This document shows, piece by piece, positions 1 to 5,895 of a stretch of 16,388 nt of DNA (positions within the stretch are counted from its first letter, which is position 1; every line of letters starts with the position of its first letter). A program made the position numbers and the translations under genes. Below the pieces are notes generated by a model, which searched no databases, had not been told where the DNA came from, and saw nothing but the letters and a program-made list of their open reading frames with translations. Location of the stretch: positions 1 through 16,388 of the forward strand of contig JBBRVS010000119.1 of assembly GCA_038246645.1 (NCBI GenBank). Reading direction: 5' to 3'. The DNA is from JAHCHG01 sp038246645 (GTDB lineage: Bacteria; Acidobacteriota; Blastocatellia; Pyrinomonadales; Pyrinomonadaceae).

Positions 1-23
1 CCCCCCCCCCCCCCCCCCCCCCC
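1..23. other. Poly-C run at contig end, probable artefact
   Basis: The first 23 bases are all C. Nothing else in the window is a homopolymer of this length, and recognisable sequence starts at base 24. This fits a sequencing or assembly artefact at a contig end better than genomic DNA. That it is an artefact is inferred. Confidence 0.8.
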
Positions 24-34
24 ACGCTACTGAC
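24..34. repeat. Fragment of a MITE arm at the contig start
   Basis: ACGCTACTGAC here equals 16267-16277, the inner end of the right arm of the 16168-16307 element. Eleven bases is short, but the position next to the poly-C run suggests the assembly stopped within another copy. Confidence 0.4.
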
Positions 35-44
35 TTATTTCTGC

Positions 45-533
45 TTAATGTTTCGTATTTCCGGCTAAAAGATTGATGGCGTGCGGCAAGACGGGCTTGA
101 CGACTTCAAAACATTCGATTGCGCCTTTCGGTGAACCGGGCAGATTTAGAATTAAAGTATTATGGCGAATTCCGCAAACGCCGCGTGAAAGCATCGCCGT
201 CGGCGTTTTTTTCAAGGATTCAAACCGCATCGCTTCCGCCAAACCCGGAGCTTCGCGTTCGATGACGGCGCGGGTCGCTTCCGGCGTATTGTCGCGTTCC
301 GCAAAACCCGTTCCGCCCGTGGTGATAATCAAATTTACATCGTCGCGCTCGGTCAAACCGTAGAGAACTTTTTTGAGCGTTTCAAAATCGTCGGAAATGA
401 TAATTTTATCAACGACCTCCGCGCCCATTCCGATCAATAAACCGACCAGCGACACGCCCGAAATATCGTCGTCCTTGTGCCGCGTATCGCTGACAGTGAC
501 GACAATTGCCTTAATTTTTTCGTTGTTTTCCAT
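45..533 (-). CDS. mog: Molybdopterin adenylyltransferase, MogA/MoaB family
   Basis: A 162-residue protein, the usual length for single-domain MogA/MoaB enzymes. These adenylylate molybdopterin with ATP in the cytoplasm, the step before molybdenum insertion in molybdenum cofactor synthesis. Visible motifs are VTVSDTR near residues 12-18, TTGGTG at 71-76, RDNTPEAT at 80-87 (D81 sits where the family has a catalytic aspartate), LSRG at 115-118 and LPGSPKG at 131-137. The RDxTPEAT and LSR motifs favour the Mog branch over MoaB, but I cannot exclude MoaB. The ATG start has only a weak AAGA-like ribosome site. It is the last gene of a minus-strand series, 57 bp after the stop of the membrane gene upstream. 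No other cofactor gene is in the window, so the pathway must be encoded elsewhere. Confidence 0.92.
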   Translation of the reverse strand: MENNEKIKAIVVTVSDTRHKDDDISGVSLVGLLIGMGAEVVDKIIISDDFETLKKVLYGLTERDDVNLIITTGGTGFAERDNTPEATRAVIEREAPGLAEAMRFESLKKTPTAMLSRGVCGIRHNTLILNLPGSPKGAIECFEVVKPVLPHAINLLAGNTKH

Positions 534-590
534 ATTTTATCTTAACCCAAAAGTTAGATACATTTTTAAGGCAATTGGTTTCAGATTTGT

Positions 591-1256
591 TCATTCTTCT
601 CGATTATATCCGCAGTCAATTTCAACACCGTCTTTATAAACTCTCGGATATTCATTACCTTCTGCATAAACGGAAATGCAATTTTCTGTAGGCACAATAT
701 TGTAATAAAAATCTTGTTCACAATCTTCGGCAATTATTTCAAATTCTTCATTTGCAAGCAGAGTGTAATCTTCTCCCCACGGCTCCAGCATCATCAAAAG
801 CGGTTTATCAGAATAATTTGTAATTAAAATTCTTTCGGTTTTTTTCGTGAGATCGGTTTTCAAATCTGTCTTAAAAAACGGAAAAGCATCATAAAGATAA
901 ATCGCAAACGGAATCAGCCAGATAAAATCATTGGTAACGTTCATAATTATCGCCGCAAACGTCCATTTGCCGATAAACATATAATAAACCATTCCAATCG
1001 GACCGAAGATTTTCCCCAGAAATCCGACAAGCGCGAGTATAAAACCTCTTTCCGGTCTTCGCGCAATTTCCAGATAAACAATGCCGTAAAGCCCGACGAC
1101 CATCCCGACGCAAACAAAGATTTCGGGATAATTCGGCAATTCCATTCCGGCAAAACGAAACAGCCAGTCCGGATCAACGCTCACCCACAAACCCCACAAA
1201 ATATTGTAGATTCCTGCCAGAATAAATGTCGCGCGATGCAGTTTTAATCTTTTCAT
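591..1256 (-). CDS. Four-helix membrane protein fused to a small soluble domain
   Basis: A 221-residue protein of unknown function with two unlike halves. Residues 1-125 hold about four hydrophobic segments (roughly 10-27, 45-63, 73-93 and 98-122) with IYNILWGLWV, PNYPEIFVCVGM and GKIFGPIGM. I recall this as a small conserved membrane module of Acidobacteriota and Planctomycetota. After a charged linker with the duplicated TDLKTDL (130-136), residues 142-221 form a soluble acidic domain with ILITNYSDKPLLMMLEPWG and YTLLANEEFEII. That domain resembles free-standing small proteins of about 70 residues. The ATG start is 11 bp after the stop of the exporter gene, so the two are probably co-transcribed. 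No enzymatic motif is seen. The family recollection is from memory and moderate in certainty. Confidence 0.8.
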   Translation of the reverse strand: MKRLKLHRATFILAGIYNILWGLWVSVDPDWLFRFAGMELPNYPEIFVCVGMVVGLYGIVYLEIARRPERGFILALVGFLGKIFGPIGMVYYMFIGKWTFAAIIMNVTNDFIWLIPFAIYLYDAFPFFKTDLKTDLTKKTERILITNYSDKPLLMMLEPWGEDYTLLANEEFEIIAEDCEQDFYYNIVPTENCISVYAEGNEYPRVYKDGVEIDCGYNREE

Positions 1257-1267
1257 CTTTTTTTATT

Positions 1268-2158
1268 TTAACCGACCGTTGATTCGATCTGCTCGATTTC
1301 CTTTTGGCGCTTTCCGTATAAAACGCTCGCAATTACGCCGATGACGACGAGAACCATACCAAACAGAGATAAAAGCGTCTGCGCTTCGCCGTAGAAAATC
1401 CAGCCGATGGCGATGCCGTAAATTAAACCCGAATAAACAATGATCGCGACGGTTGCGGCTTTTTCCTTGCTGAAGGCATTGGTCAAAAAAATCTGTCCGA
1501 GCTGCGAAAAAACGCCGATCAAAAGTAGATAAAACCAATCCCAGCCGACGGGCGACTTCCACGCGAAAAAGAGCGAAATAAAACCCGCGATAATGCCGAC
1601 CAGTTGAAAATGCAGAATGATCGTCAAAGGATGTTCGTCGTCCTTTAATTTTCTGACCAGATTATACGCCGCGCCCGAACCGAATGCCGAAATTATACCG
1701 AGAAAAATAAACAAATAAGAAACCCGCGCATCAATCTGCCCGATAAACAAAACCCCGGCAAACGAGATTCCGTAAAAAATCCATTGAATCGGTTTGACGC
1801 TCTCTTTTAAGAAAAAAATCGCGATAATCGCCGTAAAAATCGGCGAAAGATATTGAACCGTCATCGCCGTCGCCAGCGGAATATTCTGCACCGTCAGAAA
1901 GAAAAAGGCGAGCGCGAGCGTGCCGAAAAATCCGCGCAGGAATAGATACGTGTGATTCGTGCCGATGTATGAAGCCTTTGCTCTCTGAAGCCCGATAACG
2001 CAAAAAATTCCGGCAACCAGACAGCGGAAAAAGACGACTTCCATGACGGGAATATGCGAAACTTGTTTAACGAAAACATTTGCCAGCGCAAAGGCGAGAG
2101 TCGAAAGAAACATCTGGCTGATGCCGGAAGTTAAAAGATTTTTTTGTTTTTCAGTCAA
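1268..2158 (-). CDS. EamA/DMT-family transporter
   Basis: A 296-residue inner-membrane protein with about ten hydrophobic helices in two similar halves, the layout of drug/metabolite exporters with two EamA domains. Typical features are MFLSTLAFALANVFVKQ near the start, RCLVAGIFCVIGLQRA in the second helix region, and YLSPIFTAIIAIFFLKE at the end of repeat one. The second repeat ends with YSGLIYGIAIGWIFYGE. The substrate cannot be read from sequence. The chosen start is TTG at 2156-2158 with a GGAC motif about ten bases upstream. An alternative is the ATG at 2111-2113 (residue 16), just before the first helix. It is the first gene of the minus-strand trio ending in mog. Confidence 0.88.
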   Translation of the reverse strand: MTEKQKNLLTSGISQMFLSTLAFALANVFVKQVSHIPVMEVVFFRCLVAGIFCVIGLQRAKASYIGTNHTYLFLRGFFGTLALAFFFLTVQNIPLATAMTVQYLSPIFTAIIAIFFLKESVKPIQWIFYGISFAGVLFIGQIDARVSYLFIFLGIISAFGSGAAYNLVRKLKDDEHPLTIILHFQLVGIIAGFISLFFAWKSPVGWDWFYLLLIGVFSQLGQIFLTNAFSKEKAATVAIIVYSGLIYGIAIGWIFYGEAQTLLSLFGMVLVVIGVIASVLYGKRQKEIEQIESTVG

Positions 2159-2175
2159 AATTAATCGTCCGTTAA

Positions 2176-2204
2176 TTGTGAAAAAATAAATGTCAGAATA
2201 CTAT
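2176..2204 (+). promoter_or_regulatory. Candidate sigma-70 promoter for the glycosyltransferase
   Basis: In the 84-bp divergent gap there is TTGTGA at 2176-2181, a 17-base spacer, then TACTAT at 2199-2204. Each box matches the -35 and -10 consensus at four of six bases or better. Transcription would start near 2211, about 30 bases before the ATG at 2243. This is a pattern match only, and Acidobacteriota promoters are poorly known. Confidence 0.4.
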
Positions 2205-2242
2205 ATCTGCGGCGGAAATTTCTATTTCGATTTCAAAAATTT

Positions 2243-3370
2243 ATGTTCAAAAAAGTTTTGATCCTTTCGGCATCGGTCGGCGCGGGACACTTGAGCGCGG
2301 CAAACGCGCTCGAAAAGGAATTTAAAAGACAAAACACGGCGGAAGAAATTAAGAACATAGACGTTCTCGATTATACAAACCCGCTCTTTAGAAGGCTTTA
2401 CGGCAAGGCTTACCTCGATATGGTGAGCATGATGCCTGAAGTTCTCGGCTGGATGTACGATTCGCTCGATAAGCCCTGGCACAACGAAAAACGGCGGCTC
2501 GCCCTGAGCAAACTCAATACGCAGCCTTTTATCAAACTGCTCAAACAGGAAAAACCGGACATCGCCGTCTGCACGCATTTTCTGCCCGCCGAAATAATTT
2601 CGTGGCTTAAATCAAAGGAAAAAATCTCGTGTCCGCAAGCGATTGTCGTAACGGACTTCGACGCTCACGCGCTCTGGCTGGTTCATCATTACGAACAATA
2701 TTTCGTTGCATTGGACGAAACCAAAGTTCATCTTTCAAAACTCGGCATTCCCCTTGATAAAATCACGGTTTCGGGCATTCCGATTGATCCTGTTTTTGCC
2801 GAAAAGAAAGACAAAACCGCAATGCGCGAAAAATTCGGATTGGCGAAAGATAAACTGACGATTCTTGTTTCGGCGGGCGGTTTCGGTGTCGGGAATATCC
2901 AAAATCTGCTTGAAGCATTGAGCGAACTCCAAACTCCTGCACAGATCGTCGCTATTTGCGGGCGCAACGAAGAACTCAAAAACAAACTGCAAAAGCTGGC
3001 AATCGAGAAATTAAACAATAAAACGGTAAGTTTCAAACCCGTCGGTTTTACAAAAGAAATGGACGAATATATGTCTGCGGCGGATCTGATCGTCGGAAAA
3101 CCCGGCGGCTTGACGACTTCGGAAGCCCTGGCAAAAGGCTTGGTTTTCGTCATCGTCAATCCGATTCCCGGACAGGAAGAACGCAATTCCGATCATCTTC
3201 TGGAACAAGGCTGCGCGATCAGATGCAATAATCTGCCCGTTCTGGCTTATAAAATTGATAAATTGATCGAAGACCCGAAAAGATTTGCCGCAATGCGGGA
3301 AAATGCTCTGAATCTGGCAACTCCGAACAGCGCGAATGTGATTGTAAAAAAACTTCTGTCGCAAAGTTGA
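2243..3370 (+). CDS. Glycosyltransferase of the GT28 / MGDG synthase-UgtP type
   Basis: A 375-residue protein matching the processive diacylglycerol glycosyltransferase group in length and order of motifs. The N-terminal domain opens with VLILSASVGAGHLSAA (residues 5-20), the glycine-rich loop and histidine of the MGDG synthase/UgtP family. TDFDAHALWL follows at 137-146 and SGIPIDPVF at 177-185. The C-terminal nucleotide-sugar domain shows SAGGFGVGN at 210-218, VGKPGGLTTSEAL at 284-296 and NPIPGQEERN at 306-315. The expected role is transfer of a hexose from UDP-sugar to a lipid acceptor at the cytoplasmic membrane face, giving a membrane glycolipid. Sugar and acceptor are not readable. MurG shares the fold but lacks this N-terminal motif set. 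It stands alone on the plus strand, divergent from the exporter gene. Confidence 0.88.
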   Translation: MFKKVLILSASVGAGHLSAANALEKEFKRQNTAEEIKNIDVLDYTNPLFRRLYGKAYLDMVSMMPEVLGWMYDSLDKPWHNEKRRLALSKLNTQPFIKLLKQEKPDIAVCTHFLPAEIISWLKSKEKISCPQAIVVTDFDAHALWLVHHYEQYFVALDETKVHLSKLGIPLDKITVSGIPIDPVFAEKKDKTAMREKFGLAKDKLTILVSAGGFGVGNIQNLLEALSELQTPAQIVAICGRNEELKNKLQKLAIEKLNNKTVSFKPVGFTKEMDEYMSAADLIVGKPGGLTTSEALAKGLVFVIVNPIPGQEERNSDHLLEQGCAIRCNNLPVLAYKIDKLIEDPKRFAAMRENALNLATPNSANVIVKKLLSQS

Positions 3371-3379
3371 AAGCCTTGT

Positions 3380-3677
3380 ATTAAGTAGTTCGTAAATTAA
3401 ATTTACAAGCGTTTGGAGTCCCGCCTTCAGGCTAATGGCATTAAGATAACAGCGTTTAACAATTTCAAGAATAGTTTCAGCCGCGGATTAACGCGGAAAA
3501 ACGCGGATTTAATTTTTGATTTACCCGCGTCATCAGCGAAATCCGCGGCTGAATTTCCTTAACTTAATGCCATTAGCCTTCAGGCGGCATCCGCGCTTCG
3601 CCGCGCGGAAACCTGCTAAAGCAGGGACTCCAAACTTTTTTCAAACGCCTTAAAATTTTACTTACGCTCTACTTAAT
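3380..3677. repeat. Dispersed inverted-repeat element, interrupted
   Basis: The ends ATTAAGTAG (3380-3388) and CTACTTAAT (3669-3677) are complementary. Further in, GTTTGGAGTCCC (3411-3422) pairs with GGGACTCCAAAC (3624-3635). Bases 3624-3658 match 16324-16358 on the other strand over 35 identical bases, so this is a repeat family with a second copy at the right end of the window. The right end of the element overlaps the last codon and stop of the gene at 3673-4512. The element is interrupted by the 145-bp insertion listed separately. A repeat of this shape may also terminate transcription between the two convergent genes, which is inference. Confidence 0.75.
3432..3576. mobile_element. 145-bp MITE-like insertion with 14-bp TIRs and 8-bp duplication
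   Basis: CTAATGGCATTAAG (3432-3445) and CTTAATGCCATTAG (3563-3576) are perfect inverted repeats. Each is flanked on its outer side by the direct repeat CCTTCAGG (3424-3431 and 3577-3584), as expected for a target-site duplication. A second perfect inverted pair, TTCAGCCGCGGATT (3476-3489) and its complement (3540-3553), forms a stem inside, with ACGCGGA motifs in the loop. No open reading frame fits, so any transposition would depend on a transposase elsewhere. Removing the insert and one duplication restores a sequence closely matching the repeat copy at the window's right end. Confidence 0.65.
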
Positions 3678-4512
3678 TTCTGGTTTTCTTGACCTTTACT
3701 TTTGTTTTACTTTTCGTGCCGTTTTTCGTATTGGTCGTTTTGTTCACGCCTTTTTTGACGGTCGTGCCGTTGGCATTGGTTTTCTTTACGCCGTCTTTAA
3801 CGACCGTTGTATTTCCTTTTTTGACGACCGTCTTCTTTTTCTTAACAACGGTCGAGGTTCGCGGGCGGTAATTTACTGTTGTAACGGACTTTACTCTGAC
3901 CGTTTTTGTCGCGACAAAATTTCTTTTGCCGATATAATTTACCGTTCTGGTTCGATAAACATTGACCGCGACCGGACGGCGAACGCTCCACCAGCGCGGG
4001 TAAACTCTCCAGCCGAAAACCGAACGATACGGGCGATATGCCGGACGATAGATCCAGGACACGACGCTCCAGGCGCCGATATTGACCGCCGCCGGAACAA
4101 CGTAATAATTCGCTCCGTAAATCTCGGGATCGCCCTGAATCTGCATTTTGTAAGTGTCTTCGGCTTCCTTTTCGACGGCGATGGTCGCCACGTCTTGAAA
4201 ATCGTCGGCGGCAAATTGCGTCTGCAAAACTATCAAGTGCGTGTCGCCGGCAACCTGTTCTTCGACGCGGATATAATCAACCTCTCCGTTTTCGTCCAAA
4301 TCGAGGTTATTAATTCCGGTTGCCGTTTCGTTTAAAACTTTTTCAAAATGCTCGAGATTGTCCGAGTCTTTGAATAATTCGCCGACCGCGTGTAAATCCA
4401 AATCTTCCGCCGAAGCTTCACCATCGTTGTTAGTTGCCAAAATACTGCTGAATCCGGCGAAAATAAATGCCGAAATCAGTAAAGCTGTAAATATGTGTTT
4501 TGTGTCTTTCAT
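3673..4512 (-). CDS. Exported protein with a basic Lys/Thr-rich tail
   Basis: A 279-residue protein of unknown function. Residues 1-26 form a signal peptide or single anchor (KDTKHIF, then a hydrophobic stretch ending SSILA). Residues 35-140 form a compact domain with DLDENGEVDYIRV (71-83), an EF-hand-like acidic loop, then THLIVLQTQ and IQGDPEIYGANYYVVP. I recall similar domains in exported Bacteroidota proteins of unknown function. Residues 150-220 are rich in Trp, Tyr and Arg, and 222-279 are low-complexity Lys/Thr/Val/Asn (VVKKKKTVVKKG, KTKVKVKKTRN). Such a tail could bind polyanions, DNA or the envelope, which is inference. The ATG has a strong ribosome site, GAGGAG complement at 4522-4527. 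It lies 44 bp after the DUF5675-like gene in the same direction. Its stop codon falls inside the end of a repeat element. Confidence 0.8.
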   Translation of the reverse strand: MKDTKHIFTALLISAFIFAGFSSILATNNDGEASAEDLDLHAVGELFKDSDNLEHFEKVLNETATGINNLDLDENGEVDYIRVEEQVAGDTHLIVLQTQFAADDFQDVATIAVEKEAEDTYKMQIQGDPEIYGANYYVVPAAVNIGAWSVVSWIYRPAYRPYRSVFGWRVYPRWWSVRRPVAVNVYRTRTVNYIGKRNFVATKTVRVKSVTTVNYRPRTSTVVKKKKTVVKKGNTTVVKDGVKKTNANGTTVKKGVNKTTNTKNGTKSKTKVKVKKTRN

Positions 4513-4556
4513 TTTGTTTTTCTCCTCTTTTTATACTTTCAAAAAATTAGTTATAT

Positions 4557-5054
4557 CTACTCGACCACGATCCAACCGGCTAATTTTTGTTGGTTAAAAT
4601 GTACAAACAGATCCGTCATCGCATCCGTGCTTTGCAGAAGATTGTTGTTTGCCGCATCGAAAGATCTGCCGGGTGCCAAACAACCGACAATATCGCCGAC
4701 CGTCTGCGCCGAATGAATCAGAATTTCAGCCAATTGTCCGTCGCGTCCTCTGAGTTTGTTGTGTCCGTATTTTCCGTCGGGCTGGATAAAAAAAACCTTT
4801 CTGCCCATTCTGTTATGAAAATCCATTGTTAAAATAAACTCGCCTGCGGGAAGCGAAACATAATTTTCCCAGCTATTGGTTGCAGAATTGAAATATTTGT
4901 ATCTTTCAATAGTTTTCAAGGTCAGGTTTCCGCCCGTCAACTCACCGCATATTCCCTGCACGGTTTTTGTTTCTCCGTCTTCCGTTATGGTCGTTGTAAA
5001 AACAACACCCGTTCTCTTTAAAGTGATTTTCGGTAAACTCTTTAAATCTGCCAT
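4557..5054 (-). CDS. DUF5675-like protein
   Basis: A 165-residue protein with no signal peptide. The pattern LPAGEF (68-73), then VFFIQPDGKYG, then ILIHSAQTVGDIVGCLAPG (111-129, with H114 and C125), and finally S-x-x-A (142-145) resembles DUF5675. That is a small domain often seen in phage-derived or peptidoglycan-associated proteins, whose function is not established. The order proposes a single domain spanning residues 12-155. A clear GGAG ribosome site (complement at 5061-5064) supports the ATG at 5054. It lies 36 bp after the exported protein upstream and 44 bp before the basic-tailed exported protein, suggesting one transcript. The family assignment is from memory of the motif pattern. 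Confidence 0.72.
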   Translation of the reverse strand: MADLKSLPKITLKRTGVVFTTTITEDGETKTVQGICGELTGGNLTLKTIERYKYFNSATNSWENYVSLPAGEFILTMDFHNRMGRKVFFIQPDGKYGHNKLRGRDGQLAEILIHSAQTVGDIVGCLAPGRSFDAANNNLLQSTDAMTDLFVHFNQQKLAGWIVVE

Positions 5055-5090
5055 TTTTTTCTCCTTTTTACTGTGTTTTCGCGGTGTTTC

Positions 5091-5717
5091 TTAAAGTTTG
5101 TCAGCCTTATATGACGAACTGATCAGATTGTTCCAGTCGGATTTCGTGTTTTCGCGGTAGAGCCTGATTCGGAATATTCGGGCGAGTCTTTCCTTGCCGC
5201 CGATGTCGTTTTTTCTTTCGGTATAAACGGTCGTTACATTGAATGAAACCGAATTCGGCGTGTGCCATTCGTAATTCGGTTCTTCGGCAAGTTTGATAGA
5301 TTCGAGATGTCCGATAATCCGTCTGAAATAGTAATTTCCCATAAATTTTTCAACGCCGAATTTTTCGATCAGTCCTTGAACATCTGCGGCGGTCGGGTCG
5401 GGAATTCCTTCATAACTGTTTGAAGAGGTAAAGGTTCGCCAGAAAACATAGCGTCCGCCGGTAATGTCGTAAGCCGCATAACCTTTGACAATTACAAAAA
5501 TTCCGGGTTCATCGGTTTTAAGTTTTGCCGTAAAGTGCCGCGTCCAGACATATTTTGAATAAGTCGAACTCCATTCTTTTTTCCCCGTGTTTCCCAAAGT
5601 TACCGAAACCGTTCTCGCGCCGGTTAGTTGCTTTTTAAGCTGCGTGTCCGACGGCTGCGCCGAAGCGACCGCTGCAAAAGCGAAAACAAGGCTCAAAATA
5701 ATTAAAAATCTTTTCAT
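5091..5717 (-). CDS. Exported protein of unknown function
   Basis: A 208-residue protein. The start chosen is the ATG at 5715-5717, because it begins a textbook signal peptide (MKRFLIILSLVFAFAAVASA, cleavage after ASA) and is preceded by an AGGAG ribosome site at 5725-5729. A longer reading from 5756 would put 13 polar residues in front of the signal and is unlikely. The mature part is a mix of beta-prone segments (RTVSVTLGNTG, FVIVKGYAAYDITGGRYVFW, SVSFNVTTVYTER) with no motif that I recognise, and no anchor or lipobox. It is the first gene of the probable three-gene minus-strand unit and is divergent from the transmembrane regulator at 5896, which makes it a candidate target of that regulator. 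Confidence 0.8.
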   Translation of the reverse strand: MKRFLIILSLVFAFAAVASAQPSDTQLKKQLTGARTVSVTLGNTGKKEWSSTYSKYVWTRHFTAKLKTDEPGIFVIVKGYAAYDITGGRYVFWRTFTSSNSYEGIPDPTAADVQGLIEKFGVEKFMGNYYFRRIIGHLESIKLAEEPNYEWHTPNSVSFNVTTVYTERKNDIGGKERLARIFRIRLYRENTKSDWNNLISSSYKADKL

Positions 5718-5724
5718 TTCTTCT

Positions 5725-5729
5725 CTCCT
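5725..5729 (-). promoter_or_regulatory. Ribosome binding site fixing the start at 5717
   Basis: On the minus strand AGGAG stands seven bases before the ATG at 5717. It decides for this start over the upstream ATG at 5756, which has no such motif. Confidence 0.75.
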
Positions 5730-5839
5730 GTTTATTGATTTACTGATTTGTGGCAAACTTTAATTGTCATAAAAATCAAAGCAAATTTACGGTTTGTCCC
5801 GTTCGCTGCTTTGGACGCGCCGGACTAGCGGATTTGCAG

Positions 5840-5888
5840 TCAAAAGCCCTCAAAATTTGGCTCAAAAAATTCTCAAAGAATTGTCAAA
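5840..5888 (+). promoter_or_regulatory. Five phased TCAAA motifs, candidate operator
   Basis: TCAAA occurs at 5840, 5850, 5862, 5873 and 5884, at intervals of 10, 12, 11 and 11 bases, ending eight bases before the proposed ATG at 5896. OmpR/PhoB-type winged-helix proteins commonly bind direct repeats spaced about 11 bp. The protein encoded next has this domain, so autoregulation is plausible. The region is A-rich, so chance contributes. Binding is inferred. Confidence 0.4.
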
Positions 5889-5895
5889 ACGAATT

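Noticed and set aside
2222..2578. A 118-codon minus-strand reading opposite the glycosyltransferase start
   Set aside because: It is antisense to a conserved domain and spans the divergent promoter region, with no ribosome site or recognisable motif.
3476..3553. ACGCGGA-type repeats as a possible CRISPR array
   Set aside because: The units are short, imperfect, not separated by uniform spacers, and fold as one inverted repeat. No cas gene is present.
5718..5756. N-terminal extension of the exported protein to ATG 5756
   Set aside because: The ATG at 5717 has an ideal AGGAG site and starts a complete signal peptide. The extension would place the ribosome site inside the coding region.
5794..5895. 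N-terminal extension of the transmembrane regulator from TTG 5794
   Set aside because: The 34 extra residues do not resemble the family's N-terminus, there is no ribosome site, and the region has phased motifs typical of regulatory DNA.
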